Shown here in pieces: positions 8,004 through 15,940 of a DNA stretch of 32,481 nucleotides. Position numbers and translations under genes: made by a program. Source of the stretch: Burkholderiales bacterium UBA1834 (GTDB lineage: Bacteria > Pseudomonadota > Gammaproteobacteria > Burkholderiales > Burkholderiaceae_C). Under the pieces are notes generated by a model, which made no database searches, was not told the DNA's origin, and saw nothing but the letters and a program-made list of their open reading frames with translations. The stretch is taken from positions 149 through 32,629 of the forward strand of contig DDJC01000076.1 of NCBI GenBank assembly GCA_002339015.1, in the 5' to 3' direction. Position 1 is the stretch's first letter. Each line of letters starts with the position of its first letter.

Positions 8004-8843
8004 TCACCACAGCTTCCACCACTTCTTCTCGATGGTGGCGTCACCCTGCGTCAGGTAGGCGCTCTGCGGGAAGCTGGTCTGGAGCACGCGCATGGCGTCG
8101 TCACGCAGCTGGGGCAGGTCCAGCCTGTCGTAGCTGCGGGCCATGATGAACAGGGCTTCCTCGATGGCGGGAGAGTTGCGGTACTCCGTCACCGCGGTCT
8201 GGGCGCGGTTGGCGGCGGCCAGGTAGGCGCCCCGGCGGTAATAGAAGCGCGCCACATGCACTTCGCCGGCGGCCAGTGAGTTGACGATGTGGTTCATGCG
8301 CAGGCGCGCATCGGGCGCATAGCGCGAGGTGGGGAAGCGCTCGACCAGCTGGCGGAACGATTCGTAGGCATCGCGCGAGGCCTGTTGGTCACGCTCGCTC
8401 AGGTCCTGCTTGGAGAGCCAGCCGAACAGGCCCAGATCGTCGTTGAAGTTGATCAGGCCCTGCAGGTAGTAGGCATAGTCCAGCGCGGGGCTGGTGGGGT
8501 GCAGGCGCACGAAGCGTTCGATCTTGGCCAGCGCCTGGGCCCTCTCACCCGTCTTGTAGTAGGCGTAGGCCAGTTCGAGCTGGGCCTGCTGCGCCATCAG
8601 GGTGCCGGTGGCGCGGGCCTCCACCTTCTCATAGCGCTTGATGGCGTTCTCGTAATTGCCTTCAGAGGCCTCTTCGCGGGCATCCGCATACAATTGATCG
8701 ACGCTGGTGCCGGAGAACTCGTCCTCAGGGGTCGAGCCGCAGCCCGACAGACCAGCCATCAGCACAGCGGCCGCCACACCGGTCCACAGGCTCTTGCTCA
8801 GCACCTGGGTCAGGCTGCTCAGGGGATGCTTGAAAACTTTCAC
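8004..8843 (-). CDS. bamD: Outer membrane protein assembly factor BamD (lipoprotein)
   Basis: 279 residues if translation begins at GTG 8843; the same frame reaches an ATG at 8912, but that lies upstream of the likely -10 element and overlaps rluD. The N-terminus is a lipoprotein signal ending VLMAGLSGC, with the lipidated cysteine at residue 35 in this model. TPR-type repeats follow, with AYAYYKTGERAQALAKIERF and FPTSRYAPDARLRM typical of BamD. The mature lipoprotein sits on the inner leaflet of the outer membrane and is an essential partner of BamA in inserting beta-barrel proteins. bamB is also in this window, about 12.5 kb away. The start is uncertain by up to 23 codons. Confidence 0.93.
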   Translation of the reverse strand: MKVFKHPLSSLTQVLSKSLWTGVAAAVLMAGLSGCGSTPEDEFSGTSVDQLYADAREEASEGNYENAIKRYEKVEARATGTLMAQQAQLELAYAYYKTGERAQALAKIERFVRLHPTSPALDYAYYLQGLINFNDDLGLFGWLSKQDLSERDQQASRDAYESFRQLVERFPTSRYAPDARLRMNHIVNSLAAGEVHVARFYYRRGAYLAAANRAQTAVTEYRNSPAIEEALFIMARSYDRLDLPQLRDDAMRVLQTSFPQSAYLTQGDATIEKKWWKLW

Positions 8844-8885
8844 TTGAATCGTATGCGGGGGCCGCAGAAGTGCGCAACACCTCGC

Positions 8886-8891
8886 AGTATA
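8886..8891 (-). promoter_or_regulatory. -10 element TATACT for bamD, overlapping a possible rluD -10
   Basis: TATACT on the minus strand is five of six to consensus and would start the message near 8879, about 36 bases before GTG 8843. A poor -35 (TTGGGC, 15-base spacing) precedes it. The same central TATA reads TATAGA (8888-8893) on the plus strand, 11 bases before the rluD ATG, so one site may serve both genes. Confidence 0.42.
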
Positions 8892-8904
8892 GAAGCACTG
8901 CCAC

Positions 8905-10071
8905 ATGCCCAAGCGGTCCGACCGTCAGAACCGTTCACGAACCGAGTCTGTTGAGCCGAATACGCCCCCTGCAGCTCAGCCCGATGAGGCCTTGTTGTCC
9001 GTGCCGCCAGCCTGGGCGGGCGATGAGGATCTGGGGGGCGATGAACTGCTCGATGCTGGCATGGATGCGGAGGCTTCAGCTCAATCCGGTGGAAGCGGGC
9101 TCGTTCCCGCCCAGACCATCGTGCTGCGCGAGCCGGTGGAGACATCGGCCCATGGCCGCCGTCTGGACCAATGGCTGGCAGGCAAGGCGCCGGAGTTCTC
9201 CCGCAGCCACCTGCAGCACCTGATCGAAGAAGGCTGCATCTCGGTCGATGGCCGCCAGATCCGCACACCCTCGCGCAAGCTGCAGGCCGGCCAGCAGGTG
9301 GTGGCCGAGTTGCGTCCCACGCCGCAAAGCCAGGCCTTCGTGCCCGAGGCGATGGACCTGCCCATCGTGTTCGAAGACGAGCACCTGATGATCGTCGACA
9401 AGCCCGTGGGCCTGGTGGTGCACCCGGCCGCCGGCCACTGGCAAGGCACCCTGATGAACGGGTTGCTGGCCCACCATGAGGGCGCCGTGCTGCTGCCCCG
9501 CGCAGGCATCGTGCACCGGCTGGACAAGGACACCAGCGGGCTGATGGTAGTGGGCAAGACTCTGCAGGCCTGCACGGCACTCACACGCGCCATCGCTGCC
9601 CGCGAGGTGCATCGCCAGTACAGGGCGCTGGCCTGGGGGGCGCCGCCTGACAGCCTGCGCATCGATGCGCCCATCGGGCGGGATCTGGTCTCCAGGGTGC
9701 GGATGGCGGTGGTGGCCTCCGGCAAGCCTGCCATGACGGATGTGCGCTGCCTGGCCCGCCTGTCGCCCGTGGCGGCGGACGGCGGCAAGGGCCCCGGCCA
9801 GGGCAGTGTCAGCGCGGTGGAATGCACACTCCACACCGGCCGCACGCACCAGATCCGGGTGCACTTGGCCTCTCGGGGTTGGCCCCTCCTGGCCGATGCA
9901 CTGTATGGCGGCGCGCCTGCCCTCGGGATGGCGCGCCAGGCGTTGCACGCCGCCCGGCTGGTGCTGATGCACCCCGTGCTCGGGCATGAACTGACATTTG
10001 AGGCACCTTTACCCCCCGATATGGCCGCAGCCTGGTCCCAAGTCGTGCATAATGAGCCCACAAGCGTGTGA
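8905..10071 (+). CDS. rluD: 23S rRNA pseudouridine synthase, RluD type
   Basis: 388 residues. An N-terminal polar extension of about 80 residues precedes an S4 RNA-binding domain (GRRLDQWLAGKAPEFSRSHL onward). The RluA-family catalytic motif GIVHRLDKDTSGL places the catalytic aspartate at D207. The C-terminal motif HTGRTHQIRVHLA is intact. RluD makes pseudouridines at 1911, 1915 and 1917 in helix 69 of 23S rRNA; assignment to RluD rather than RluA or RluC rests on the S4 domain, the divergent bamD neighbour and family resemblance. In many relatives pgeF follows; here it does not. No Shine-Dalgarno is evident before the ATG. Confidence 0.92.
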   Translation: MPKRSDRQNRSRTESVEPNTPPAAQPDEALLSVPPAWAGDEDLGGDELLDAGMDAEASAQSGGSGLVPAQTIVLREPVETSAHGRRLDQWLAGKAPEFSRSHLQHLIEEGCISVDGRQIRTPSRKLQAGQQVVAELRPTPQSQAFVPEAMDLPIVFEDEHLMIVDKPVGLVVHPAAGHWQGTLMNGLLAHHEGAVLLPRAGIVHRLDKDTSGLMVVGKTLQACTALTRAIAAREVHRQYRALAWGAPPDSLRIDAPIGRDLVSRVRMAVVASGKPAMTDVRCLARLSPVAADGGKGPGQGSVSAVECTLHTGRTHQIRVHLASRGWPLLADALYGGAPALGMARQALHAARLVLMHPVLGHELTFEAPLPPDMAAAWSQVVHNEPTSV

Positions 10072-10335
10072 CACGCTGTTGGCGGCAGCCGATCCAGTCC
10101 GGCCTCATCGAGGGAGATGGGCGGAACGAAAAGCACCGCCGGGTATCGGAGCAACTGCCCGTACGCCTTTGCGCGGCCAGCGGCTCCGACAGGGACGGGG
10201 GCCCTCACCCATGCACCCCAAACGATCCGACTGATGCTGCCTTTTTGCCGGGCCCGGCGCATGCCAGGCTGATCCGCCAGACCGGACGGTTGTCCGGCTG
10301 ATGCACGGGGTTTCCGGCTCGAAGTGACTGGAGAG
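10072..10335. other. Gap between rluD and scpB without a recognisable gene
   Basis: 264 bases. Short open frames exist but resemble no family I know. A 6-bp hairpin (10282-10287 with 10292-10297) and a GC palindrome (10246-10257 region) are present, without a T-run. I see no trace of pgeF. Confidence 0.6.
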
Positions 10336-11241
10336 ATGGACATTCTCGATCGCCAGGATGCACAGTGCATCCTCGAAGCGGCGCTGTTGTGCGCCCACCA
10401 ACCCATGACCATCCGTGAACTGCGGGTGCTGTTCGACGACGCCTTGTCGGCCGATGAGGTCAAGGCGCTGTTGCACGAGCTCGCTGATCGCTGGGAGGGC
10501 AGGGGGGCGGCGCTGCGCGAGACCGTTTCGGGCTGGCGCTTCCAGACCCGCGCCGAGGTGCAGGAGTACCTCGACAGGCTTCACCCAGAGAAGCCGCCCA
10601 AGTACTCGCGCGCCACCATGGAGACCTTGGCCATCATTGCCTACCGTCAACCCGTCACGCGGGGCGACATCGAAGACATCCGCGGCGTGACCGTCAGCAC
10701 CCAAATCGTCAAGCAGCTCGAAGACCGTGGCTGGATCGAGGTGATCGGCCACCGCGATGCGCCTGGTCGCCCGGGCCTGTATGCCACCACGCGCCAGTTC
10801 CTGGATGACCTGGGTCTGACCTCGCTGGAACAGCTGCCCGAACTCGATCACATGGGGGCCGTGCAGGCCCTGCTGCCGGCGCTGCAGACGGAAGAAGCCG
10901 CTGCTGAGGATGATGCCGATACCGATGGCCGCGTCGATGTGCCGGCGCAGGGAACCTCTCCCCTTGATTTCGAGTCGGCTGAGGGGGCGGCCACTGAAAC
11001 CACCGACGAGGCCGGGGTATCGCAGGCTGCCGAAGCCCCCGTGCCAGCCGAAGCTGGCGAGCTCGCTGAACCCATCGAATCGACAGAACCTGCCGGAGCC
11101 TTGGCACCCCAGGGTGCGCTGACTTCGGCCGACGATGCCCAGCCGCCATTTCACACCGAACCCACGGTGGCCGCCCCTCAGCCCGAGGCAGATGCCGGCC
11201 CCGATACCGCCGATGGTGCCCCCGTGGCGCCGGCGCCCTGA
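10336..11241 (+). CDS. scpB: Segregation and condensation protein B
   Basis: 301 residues from ATG 10336; a GTG at 10324 in the same frame is an alternative that adds four residues, and neither has well-spaced Shine-Dalgarno support. Residues 1-175 are the double winged-helix ScpB core: LEAALLCAHQPMTIRELRVL, then ETVSGWRFQTRAEVQEYLDR and the diagnostic YSRATMETLAIIAYRQPVTR and PGRPGLYATTRQFLDDLGL. ScpB binds ScpA and SMC in the condensin complex. The last 115 or so residues are an acidic Ala/Glu/Pro-rich tail almost free of lysine and arginine, which typical ScpB lacks. scpA is not adjacent here. rluB starts 21 bases downstream, so the two are probably co-transcribed. Confidence 0.94.
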   Translation: MDILDRQDAQCILEAALLCAHQPMTIRELRVLFDDALSADEVKALLHELADRWEGRGAALRETVSGWRFQTRAEVQEYLDRLHPEKPPKYSRATMETLAIIAYRQPVTRGDIEDIRGVTVSTQIVKQLEDRGWIEVIGHRDAPGRPGLYATTRQFLDDLGLTSLEQLPELDHMGAVQALLPALQTEEAAAEDDADTDGRVDVPAQGTSPLDFESAEGAATETTDEAGVSQAAEAPVPAEAGELAEPIESTEPAGALAPQGALTSADDAQPPFHTEPTVAAPQPEADAGPDTADGAPVAPAP

Positions 11242-11262
11242 ACACACATTTCCTGTCCGACG

Positions 11263-13350
11263 ATGACCGACACGCCCATGCAAGAGCCTCAAGATACGAC
11301 ACCGCCGCAAGAGGCTGGTGCCGACGCCGTCGCCAAGCCCAAGCGCACCCGCCGCGCCAAGGCTCCTGAAGCCTTTGATGCCGTTGATGCGGCAGCAGCT
11401 GCGCCAGCCGAGGCGGATGGCAGCGAGGCCCCTGTGGCCCGCAAGACCGCCCGTCGCCGTGCCAAGGCCTCTGACGACGCTGGCCCCGTGACTGCTTCTG
11501 CAGACGAGGCCGCGGCCGATGTGCCCGCGCAAGACCCCGTCGCCGAAGAGGCGCCGGCCAAGCCCAAGCGTGCCCCCCGTCGAAAGGCCGTGGCCCCCGG
11601 GCAGGGCGATCTGCTGGCCGATGCTGCGCCCGCTGATGACGCATCCTTGGCGGCGCCTGTCGATCAAGCCCCGGTGATCCGCGAATCTGCCGCCCATGGC
11701 TTTTTCCAGCTCGATCCCGCAGGGCAGGGCACTGACGCCGGTGCGGCCGAGCCCTCTGGCGAGGCCGCTGAAGCTGCCCTCGGCGGTGGCGAGCAGGGCG
11801 AGTCCCGCGATCGCCCGCGCCGTGATCGTCACGATCGCCAGGAGCGCCGTGAGCGCCGCGAGTCGCGTCAGGCCGAGGAAGGCGAGGGCGGCCAGGCTGT
11901 CGGCGCCGATGAAGAGCCCCGTCCATCGCGCCGCGCGGCCATCGCCGCCGAGCAGGCTTCTGCCGTGTTCGCCGAACTGCTGACCGGCGATTTCGACAAG
12001 GCCCATGAAGAAGAGTTGGATGCCGAAGGCACTGACGCGGAGGCCGCACAGACCAAGCGCGTGCTGCGCCCCGAGCCGGATGCGCCCAAGCTCCAGAAGG
12101 TGCTGGCCCAGTCGGGCGTGGGGTCGCGTCGCGACATCGAGCAGATGATCGAGGATGGCCGCATCTCCGTGAACGGCGAAGTAGCCCACATCGGCCAACG
12201 CGTCTCCTTCGGCGACAAGATCGCCGTGGGCGGCAAGCCCATCCGCGTGCGTATCTCGCCGCCGCCGGCCCGCATCCTGGCGTATCACAAGCCCGTAGGG
12301 GAAGTGGTGACGCACGACGATCCTCAGGACCGCCCTACCGTGTTCCGTCGCCTGCCGCGCCTGCAGCATGGCAAGTGGCAGTCGGTCGGCCGTCTGGATC
12401 TGAACACCGAAGGCCTGCTGCTGTTCACCAACTCGGGTGACCTGGCCAACCAACTGATGCACCCCCGCTTCGGTGTGGAGCGCGAGTACGCGGTGCGCGT
12501 GCTGGGCAGCCTCAACGCCGAGACCAAGGCCCAGCTGCTTGAAGGCGTGGACATCGAAGGCCAGTCAGCCTCGTTCAAGTCCATCGACGAGGGTGGCGGT
12601 GAAGGCGTCAACCGCTGGTACCGCGTCGTGATCACCGAAGGTCGCAACCGGGAAGTGCGCAAGCTGTTTGATGCGGTGGGCCTGACGGTCAGCCGCCTGA
12701 TCCGCGTGCGCTATGGCTCCATCGTGCTGCCGCTGGGCCTCAAGCGCGGCGTGTGGGTCGAGTTGGGTGAATCCGACGTGCGCGCGGTCAAGTTCCTGGC
12801 CGGTGGCGACCGTCAAGAGCAAGGCCAGGGGCAGGGCCAAGGGCAACAAGGTCGTCGCGACGACCGCCAGAACCGCAACAACAACCAGCGCGGTGGCCAG
12901 GGCAACAAGTTCGGCAAGGACAAGTTCGGCCAGGGCAATGGCCAGAACCAGCAGCGCGGCCAGCAAGGCCCGCGCGGCAACGGCAATGGCAACCAGAACC
13001 AGGGCAACCGTGGCCCGGACCGCCCGCAGCAGGGCCGCCCGCAGCGTGACGAGCGTCCGGCCGACCGCCGCCCGGACGGTGACGACGATTTCGACCACAT
13101 CGGCCCCATCCCCAATCCGCTGGAGCAGACCTTCGACCGCCGATTCGCCAAGGGCTCCAAGCGCATCACGTCCGGTTTCGGCCGTCCTGACCAGCATGAG
13201 CAGCAAGGCCAGCGCGGCGGTGGCAAGAAGGGCGGCCCCCGTGAGCCCGATCCGCTGCAGACATCCGTGGGCTACATCGGTGCCGATGCCTTCTTCGGCA
13301 ACAAGGGCGGCGGTGGCGGAAACCGCGGCGGTGGCGGTCGTCGTCGCTGA
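11263..13350 (+). CDS. rluB: 23S rRNA pseudouridine synthase, RluB type, with long extensions
   Basis: 695 residues, more than twice the 290 of E. coli RluB. The conserved core spans about residues 275-510: an S4 domain (KLQKVLAQSGVGSRRDIEQM) and the RsuA-family catalytic motif GRLDLNTEGLLLFTNSGDLA with D379, then NREVRKLFDAVGL. RluB makes pseudouridine 2605 in 23S rRNA. The N-terminal 270 residues are Ala/Glu-rich with three basic clusters (25-33, 59-68, 100-108) and an Arg/Asp/Glu-rich run near 185-205. The C-terminal 170 residues are Gln/Gly/Asn/Arg-rich and end in GGGGGNRGGGGRRR. Such tails are seen on other Burkholderiales RluB proteins, but these are long. Likely one transcript with scpB. 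Confidence 0.94.
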   Translation: MTDTPMQEPQDTTPPQEAGADAVAKPKRTRRAKAPEAFDAVDAAAAAPAEADGSEAPVARKTARRRAKASDDAGPVTASADEAAADVPAQDPVAEEAPAKPKRAPRRKAVAPGQGDLLADAAPADDASLAAPVDQAPVIRESAAHGFFQLDPAGQGTDAGAAEPSGEAAEAALGGGEQGESRDRPRRDRHDRQERRERRESRQAEEGEGGQAVGADEEPRPSRRAAIAAEQASAVFAELLTGDFDKAHEEELDAEGTDAEAAQTKRVLRPEPDAPKLQKVLAQSGVGSRRDIEQMIEDGRISVNGEVAHIGQRVSFGDKIAVGGKPIRVRISPPPARILAYHKPVGEVVTHDDPQDRPTVFRRLPRLQHGKWQSVGRLDLNTEGLLLFTNSGDLANQLMHPRFGVEREYAVRVLGSLNAETKAQLLEGVDIEGQSASFKSIDEGGGEGVNRWYRVVITEGRNREVRKLFDAVGLTVSRLIRVRYGSIVLPLGLKRGVWVELGESDVRAVKFLAGGDRQEQGQGQGQGQQGRRDDRQNRNNNQRGGQGNKFGKDKFGQGNGQNQQRGQQGPRGNGNGNQNQGNRGPDRPQQGRPQRDERPADRRPDGDDDFDHIGPIPNPLEQTFDRRFAKGSKRITSGFGRPDQHEQQGQRGGGKKGGPREPDPLQTSVGYIGADAFFGNKGGGGGNRGGGGRRR

Positions 13351-13386
13351 TCTCCCCAGTTTCAACAACCTGATACTTACCCGCAG

Positions 13387-13392
13387 TACAAT
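13387..13392 (+). promoter_or_regulatory. Candidate -10 element for ndk
   Basis: TACAAT lies 41 bases before the ndk start in the short gap after rluB. It matches five of six consensus positions. No good -35 element at the proper distance is visible (TTCAAC at 13361 is 20 bases away). Confidence 0.38.
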
Positions 13393-13432
13393 GCCGGGTT
13401 TTGTCAAATAACCGAATTTCGGAGCAAGTTAC

Positions 13433-13858
13433 ATGGCCATCGAACGCACCCTCTCGATCATCAAGCCCGACGCTGTCGCCAAGAACGTGATTGGCCAGAT
13501 CATTGCCCGCTTTGAAGGCGCCGGCCTGAAGGTTGCCGCTGCCAAGCTGGTGCAACTGTCGCGTCAGGAAGCCGAAACCTTCTACGCCGTGCACAAGGAG
13601 CGCGGCTTCTTCAAGGACCTGGTGGACTTCATGGTCTCCGGCCCCGTGTTCGTGCAAGTGCTCGAAGGCGAAGGCGCCATCGCCAAGAACCGCGACCTGA
13701 TGGGCGCCACAGACCCCAAGAAGGCCGAGAAGGGCACCATTCGCGCCGATTTCGCTGACAGCATCGACGCCAACGCCGTGCACGGCTCTGACGCCGCTGA
13801 AACCGCTGCGCAAGAAATCGCCTTCTTCTTCCCTGGCCTGAACGTCTACAGCCGCTGA
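13433..13858 (+). CDS. ndk: Nucleoside diphosphate kinase
   Basis: 141 residues, exactly the family length. It transfers the gamma phosphate of ATP to nucleoside diphosphates through a phosphohistidine, here H117 in ANAVHGSDA. The opening ERTLSIIKPDAV with K11, and the GATDPKKAEKGTIRADF segment that forms the nucleotide site, are intact. GGAG at 13421-13424 stands 8 bases before the ATG. rlmN begins 22 bases after the stop, an arrangement conserved across proteobacteria. Confidence 0.98.
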   Translation: MAIERTLSIIKPDAVAKNVIGQIIARFEGAGLKVAAAKLVQLSRQEAETFYAVHKERGFFKDLVDFMVSGPVFVQVLEGEGAIAKNRDLMGATDPKKAEKGTIRADFADSIDANAVHGSDAAETAAQEIAFFFPGLNVYSR

Positions 13859-13880
13859 TTGCGGGCTGGAGGTATGTGCC

Positions 13881-15008
13881 ATGAGCGCCGTCAACCTGCT
13901 CGACTTCGATCTTGAAGGCTTGACGGCGTTTTGCGAGCAACTGGGCGAAAAGCGCTTCCGCGCCGTTCAGCTGTTTCGCTGGATCCATCAAAAGGGCGCC
14001 ACCGACTTCGACCAGATGTCGGACCTGGCCAAATCCCTGCGCGGCAAGCTGCAGGGTGTGGCCACGCTGGAGCGCCTGAAGGTCATCAGCGAACATGTGT
14101 CCGCCGATGGCACCATCAAGTGGTTGTTCGACGTGGGCGGCGGCAATGCCGTCGAGAGCGTCTACATCCCCGAGGACGACCGCGCCACGCTGTGCATCTC
14201 CTCGCAGGCCGGCTGCGCTGTCGGCTGCCGTTTCTGCTCCACGGGTCACCAGGGCTTCTCGCGCAACCTGAGCACGGGCGAGATCATTGCCCAGCTCTGG
14301 CATGCCGAGCACACGCTGCGCGAGCGCTTCAAGCGCGACGACCGCATCGTCAGCAACGTCGTGATGATGGGCATGGGCGAACCACTGCAGAACTACAACG
14401 CGCTGGTGCCCGCGCTGCGCACCATGCTGGACGACCATGGTTATGGCCTGTCGCGTCGCCGCGTCACGGTGTCGACCTCCGGCGTCGTGCCCATGATCGA
14501 GCGGCTCAAGGCCGATTGCCCCGTGGCCCTGGCCGTGTCGCTGCACGCGCCGAACGACCCGCTGCGTGACGAACTGGTGCCGCTGAACCGCAAATACCCC
14601 ATCGCCGAGCTGCTGGCCAGCTGCTTGGATTACCTGAGCGCTGCCCCGCGCGATTTCATCACCTTCGAATACTGCATGCTCGATGGCGTCAACGACACCG
14701 ACGAGCACGCGCGGGAACTGATTGCCTTGGTGCGCAACAAAGTGCCATGCAAGTTCAATCTGATCCCGTTCAATCCGTTTCCCCAGTCCGGGCTCAAACG
14801 CTCGAACAATCCCCGTGTGCAGGCCTTCGCCCGCATCCTGGCTGATGCTGGTATTGTCACCACTGTCCGCAAGACGCGTGGCGATGACATCGACGCCGCC
14901 TGCGGCCAGTTGGCCGGCGAGGTGCAGGACCGCACCCGTGCCAGCGAGCGCATGCTGCGCCAGCCCATCATGATCCAGGCCGCTACCGTGGCGGCGCGCA
15001 AGGTCTGA
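13881..15008 (+). CDS. rlmN: Dual-specificity 23S rRNA/tRNA adenine C2 methyltransferase
   Basis: 375 residues. A radical-SAM enzyme that methylates A2503 of 23S rRNA and A37 of certain tRNAs. The [4Fe-4S] cluster cysteines are C112-x3-C116-x2-C119 in GCAVGCRFCSTG. C105 and C341 correspond in spacing to the two methyl-transfer cysteines of E. coli RlmN (C118 and C355). VVMMGMGEPLQNY is the GGEP-type SAM-binding motif. GGAGG at 13868-13872 lies 8 bases before the ATG. The stop TGA (15006-15008) shares its last base with an in-frame ATG of the pilF frame, although the better pilF start is farther on. Confidence 0.98.
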   Translation: MSAVNLLDFDLEGLTAFCEQLGEKRFRAVQLFRWIHQKGATDFDQMSDLAKSLRGKLQGVATLERLKVISEHVSADGTIKWLFDVGGGNAVESVYIPEDDRATLCISSQAGCAVGCRFCSTGHQGFSRNLSTGEIIAQLWHAEHTLRERFKRDDRIVSNVVMMGMGEPLQNYNALVPALRTMLDDHGYGLSRRRVTVSTSGVVPMIERLKADCPVALAVSLHAPNDPLRDELVPLNRKYPIAELLASCLDYLSAAPRDFITFEYCMLDGVNDTDEHARELIALVRNKVPCKFNLIPFNPFPQSGLKRSNNPRVQAFARILADAGIVTTVRKTRGDDIDAACGQLAGEVQDRTRASERMLRQPIMIQAATVAARKV

Positions 15009-15076
15009 TGCGGGCGCATCCGCGTGGCTCCGGTGTCGGGGCCTTGTTTCAACGTCGAGTTCGAGGAGTTCTTGGG

Positions 15077-15940
15077 ATGTCATTCACCCCACGGAGCCTG
15101 GAGGGCCTGGGCCGGTCGGCACTGGCCTTGTCGGGGGTGGTCGCGCTCATCGTCCTGCAGGGTTGCGTCACCACCGGGGCAGGGCAGCAGTCGCCCGTGT
15201 CCGGCCAGACCATGACGTCCAGCGCCGCAGGGCGCGACATCGTCACGGCATCTGATGAAACTGAAGTGCGGCGCCGCGCGCGGCTGCGCTTGGAACTGGC
15301 GGGTGCCTATTTCAGCCGGGGGCAACTCACCACAGCCCTTGACGAGGTGAAGCAGGCTATCGCTCTTGATGGCAGCATGAGTGCCGCCTACGAGCTGCGG
15401 GGGCTGATCTACAGCGGCATGAATGAGCCTGGCTTGACCGAGGAAAGCTACAAGCGCGCCATCCAGCTCGATGCCCGCAATGGCAGCGTGCTGCACAACT
15501 ATGCCTGGTTCCTGTGCCAGCGTCAGCAATATGCCGAGGCCGATGCGCTGTTCGCCCGTGCGGTCGAGCTGCCGATGAGCGTGCAGACCTCCCGCACGCT
15601 CATGGCGCGCGGGGTGTGCCAGATGCAGGCCGGGCAGTTGCCCGAGGCGCAGGTGTCGCTCAAGCGCTCCTACGAGATGGATCCGGGCAATCCCGTCACC
15701 GCTTTCAACCTGGCGTCGTTGTTCTATCGCACGGGTGATCTGGAACGGGCGCGCTTTTACATTCGCCGCGTCAACAATGTGCCGGAGCTGGCCAATGCTG
15801 AGTCGCTTTGGCTGGGCCTGCGCATCGAGCGCAAGCTGGGTGGGCGTGCCTCCATGGACGAACTGGCGACTCAGTTGCGCAGCCGTTTTCCGAATGCCCG
15901 TGAGACCACGGCCCTGGACCTTGGACGTTTTGATGATTGA
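15077..15940 (+). CDS. pilF: Type IV pilus biogenesis/stability lipoprotein PilF (PilW)
   Basis: 287 residues from ATG 15077, chosen because AGGAG (15064-15068) lies 8 bases upstream and the product then starts with a compact lipoprotein signal; the frame is open from an ATG at 15008. The signal ends in ALIVLQGC with the lipidated cysteine at 30. Tandem TPR repeats follow, including LELAGAYFSRGQLTTALDEV, YELRGLIYSGM and LHNYAWFLCQRQQYAEADAL. PilF/PilW helps the PilQ secretin assemble at the outer membrane. Whether the species makes type IV pili cannot be seen from this window. It overlaps rodZ by 8 bases. Confidence 0.92.
   Translation: MSFTPRSLEGLGRSALALSGVVALIVLQGCVTTGAGQQSPVSGQTMTSSAAGRDIVTASDETEVRRRARLRLELAGAYFSRGQLTTALDEVKQAIALDGSMSAAYELRGLIYSGMNEPGLTEESYKRAIQLDARNGSVLHNYAWFLCQRQQYAEADALFARAVELPMSVQTSRTLMARGVCQMQAGQLPEAQVSLKRSYEMDPGNPVTAFNLASLFYRTGDLERARFYIRRVNNVPELANAESLWLGLRIERKLGGRASMDELATQLRSRFPNARETTALDLGRFDD

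Noticed and set aside
10105..12462. 785-codon open frame antisense to scpB and rluB
   Set aside because: The glycine- and arginine-rich product mirrors the repetitive Ala/Glu codons of the two genes. No start signal or motif supports it.
12813..13350. Repetitive Gln/Gly/Asn codons suspected as a DNA repeat or CRISPR-like array
   Set aside because: The repetition is at the protein level (short QG and GN runs) and in frame with rluB. There are no regular repeat units or spacers.
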